This document shows positions 63,101-64,000 of a stretch of 64,000 nucleotides of DNA, piece by piece. Numbering within the stretch: position 1 is the stretch's first letter; every line of letters begins with the position of its first letter. The DNA lies in assembly GCF_021390335.1 (NCBI RefSeq), contig NZ_JAJUXK010000004.1:1178001-1242000 (forward strand), read 5' to 3'. The position numbers and the translations under genes are program-made. Under the pieces are notes generated by a model, which was not told the origin of the DNA, ran no database searches, and saw nothing but the letters and a program-made list of their open reading frames with translations. This stretch comes from Dyadobacter sp. CY343. GTDB lineage: Bacteria > Bacteroidota > Bacteroidia > Cytophagales > Spirosomataceae.

Positions 63101-63234
63101 TGGCCACTATTACGGGTTACACCGGCGTGGATCCGGAAGGCATGACGATGACCGGCTTTTTCCCCGGAAGCGATCAACGCGACAAATATCCTACAACCCG
63201 CACATTCACTGCCGGACTTAGTGTAACATTCTGA
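60190..63234 (+). CDS. SusC/RagA-family TonB-linked outer membrane transporter
   Basis: 1014-residue outer-membrane transporter for oligosaccharides or peptides. A signal region (to about residue 55, QLLAAE) is followed by a carboxypeptidase-like domain (about 55-135), the TonB-box/plug region with VVVIGYGTQKKGDVTSSV and LRGINSINGNSDPLVLIDG, and a barrel ending in FTAGLSVTF. GSAAAIYGTRATGGVILITT is a SusC plug signature. The frame has ATG codons at 60190 and 60241; the first is annotated. It pairs with SusD 22 bases later. No sigma/anti-sigma pair or glycosidase is seen within the window; the substrate is unknown. Confidence 0.95.
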   Translation: MKKKIFPKILPPTNSENMNRLLSNLIQEIPRRLLLGLALVCLLSGQLLAAEREISGTIVSTEDKNPLPGVTIIVKGNNSIGTATDTEGKFKLTVPDEATLILSYIGYISQEVVVGSMSALTIEMAPDQKQLSEVVVIGYGTQKKGDVTSSVASIKREDFIKGTVRDAAQLVQGKVAGLRITTPSGSPSSNTQINLRGINSINGNSDPLVLIDGIPGGLNTVAPEDIESVDVLKDGSAAAIYGTRATGGVILITTRKNRGTSRATVEYSNYVNIQTIARRPELFTGDDYRRKISEGIDYTDYGGNTDWLDEIMQKPVSHNHNLTFFGGNSTTNFTGSVNYRNWEGIFLRSGQNRFTGRADLNHAMFDNKLKTNIQIINRITSTNGAVSPVDNDAAYGYIYRQAIIRNPTDRVRTETGAWQERDGYFYENPVSLINESNYDAKFKEMRMSGSLDYAPIEDLNFKLLVSNVQNSNLEGGSTTFNHTATRLSNQNSTAYRSTYANNENLLEFTGNYAKSFGKHRFTLLGGYSWQDATYESFSASNWDFPTDAYDWNNLGAGGALQKGQAAMGSTKNKWQLAGFFGRLTYSLDEKYLFMASVRREGSSRFGINNQWGTFPAASVGWRISKERFMEGLTGVSEIKLRAGVGVTGTIANSPYLSQISYNFSRDQGAFIGGKWVPGFVPARNFNPNLRWEKKEEVNAGVDFGFVKNRISGSIDVYSRKVKDLLYDFPVPVPPYLTGSMFINAGTMKNEGLEVLLNLVPIQTANLQWNSGFTYSTNRNKLVSLSNDQFQASNDFFDAGYTGEPIQISTHRVKVGEPIGRFFVWKSVGVDEKGGWLVENKDGEVIPVAEAKPEDRQYYGNGIPKHNVGWNNSVRFKSFDLALNMRGAFGYDVLNFQSMFYNNPKNKAYNMLNTAYDPIDGKVLNNDLVYVSHYIENGNYWKIDNVTLGYTLPQNLIKGMKNARVFVSGLNLATITGYTGVDPEGMTMTGFFPGSDQRDKYPTTRTFTAGLSVTF

Positions 63235-63256
63235 TCCACAACAAACTTTTTACAAG

Positions 63257-64000
63257 ATGAAAAACAGGAACGCCAAATATATATTACTGACATCGGTACT
63301 GAGTGCAGCGACCCTGTACTCCTGCACTGATCTTAAAGAACAGGTTTATTCTGAGGTACTTGCGAGCAGCTACCAGCCTACTGAGAAGGATCTGCCAGCG
63401 ATCGTAGCCCCCGTTTACTCTTCGTTAAGAAGCCTGATGGCCGGCTGGCAAGGCTATTTTGATTTGCAGGAAGAAGCGGCCGATGCCATTATCACGCCCT
63501 CCCGCCCAAATGGCTGGGATGATGCAGGTACCTATAAACGAATGCATTACCACACCTGGACCTCGTTGCAGGACCAGCCGGCCAATACCTGGTTCAGCTC
63601 TTTCAGCAGCATTACTACCGCGAACAGGGTTATTTCTCAGATAGAAAGCGGCGAGATACCGATTACTGCCGGAAAGGAAAATACGATTGCCGAATTGAAA
63701 GCAGTGCGCGCGCTGGCATATTACCTGCTGATGGATAACCACGGAAACGTGCCCATTGTCACTGATTTCAAAGATATCAGTCTGCCGAAGCAGAGCACGC
63801 GGAAGGAAGTTTATGACTTCATTATCAAAGAATTGAATGATGCAATCCCGAGCCTGAGCGAGAATGCGGCTACTACTTATGGTCAGCTTAACAGGTGGGG
63901 CGCGAAGGCTTTGCTTGCCAAAATTTATCTTAATGCGGAAATATACACCGGCACGCCGCAATGGGCGCAGGCGATCACGCAGGCAGATGAGGTGATCAAA
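63257..64000 (+). CDS. SusD/RagB-family nutrient-binding lipoprotein (partial)
   Basis: The open frame runs from ATG 63257 to the window end (248 codons, no stop). A lipoprotein signal ends in TLYSC, followed by TDLKEQVYSEV, the common start of mature SusD proteins. TPR-like helical segments follow: NRVISQIES, AELKAVRALAYYLLMDNHGNVPIV and GAKALLAKIYLNAEIYTG. SusD caps the SusC channel and binds its substrate at the surface. The gene is cut by the window edge, not by mutation. Confidence 0.95.
   Translation, partial: MKNRNAKYILLTSVLSAATLYSCTDLKEQVYSEVLASSYQPTEKDLPAIVAPVYSSLRSLMAGWQGYFDLQEEAADAIITPSRPNGWDDAGTYKRMHYHTWTSLQDQPANTWFSSFSSITTANRVISQIESGEIPITAGKENTIAELKAVRALAYYLLMDNHGNVPIVTDFKDISLPKQSTRKEVYDFIIKELNDAIPSLSENAATTYGQLNRWGAKALLAKIYLNAEIYTGTPQWAQAITQADEVIK

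Noticed and set aside
1..64000. tRNA, rRNA or known riboswitch
   Set aside because: No cloverleaf, rRNA segment or familiar riboswitch core was recognised by eye in the intergenic regions; a covariance-model scan would be needed to be certain.

Overview
The window looks like chromosomal DNA of a Bacteroidota bacterium of the order Cytophagales, most like a Dyadobacter- or Spirosoma-type soil organism. This is inferred from gene content; no 16S rRNA or database search was available. Signs are a SusC/SusD pair, a T9SS C-terminal sorting domain on a giant subtilase, an FHS-type sugar transporter, a XylR-like AraC regulator, a PepSY/TonB-receptor pair, weak ribosome binding sites, and promoter-like TAnnTTTG elements. 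No rRNA, tRNA, CRISPR array, integrase or intact IS was seen.

Layout. 1-3.8 kb: the tail of an unknown gene, a peptide transporter (POT) and an M13 metallopeptidase lipoprotein. 3.8-10.3 kb: a chitin/GlcNAc module (GH20 hexosaminidase, FHS transporter and XylR-like regulator on the minus strand, with a divergent NagX-like acyltransferase). 10.4-16.8 kb: a nucleoside hydrolase and a 1796-residue T9SS subtilase. 17-23.2 kb: housekeeping genes aroE, ribD, prmC, a MoxR ATPase, yidD, lgt, a small lipoprotein and an ECF sigma factor.

23.6-32.6 kb is the most unusual part: a tight five-gene operon with a PfkB-kinase/HAD-phosphatase fusion, two paralogous exported propeller-plus-helical-domain proteins on either side of a BNR sialidase-like protein, and a DUF3748 propeller protein. 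It ends at a strong terminator. 32.7-38.0 kb follows with mannonate dehydratase, an SDR oxidoreductase, a Bro-N protein, a ThuA protein and a Tat-exported Gfo/Idh oxidoreductase. Together these suggest use of an acidic or oxidised sugar released from an unknown glycan or glycoside.

38-47 kb mixes small accessory modules with metabolism: a HigBA-like toxin-antitoxin pair, an AraC regulator, an epimerase, a siderophore receptor with a PepSY reductase-like protein, a second toxin-antitoxin-like pair, and orphan small ORFs flanked by matching operator-like sequences. 47-57 kb holds a TlpA-like thioredoxin, GH125 mannosidase, GNAT enzyme, an atypical Gfo/Idh enzyme, a 1251-residue ThuA/propeller/cupredoxin lipoprotein and an AraC regulator, with REP-like repeats between genes. 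56.8-57.7 kb holds a DUF6934 gene, a 55-codon partner and a start-less minus-strand reading frame. 57.7-64 kb has a DPP-IV-type S9 peptidase, then a SusC/SusD pair that runs off the window.
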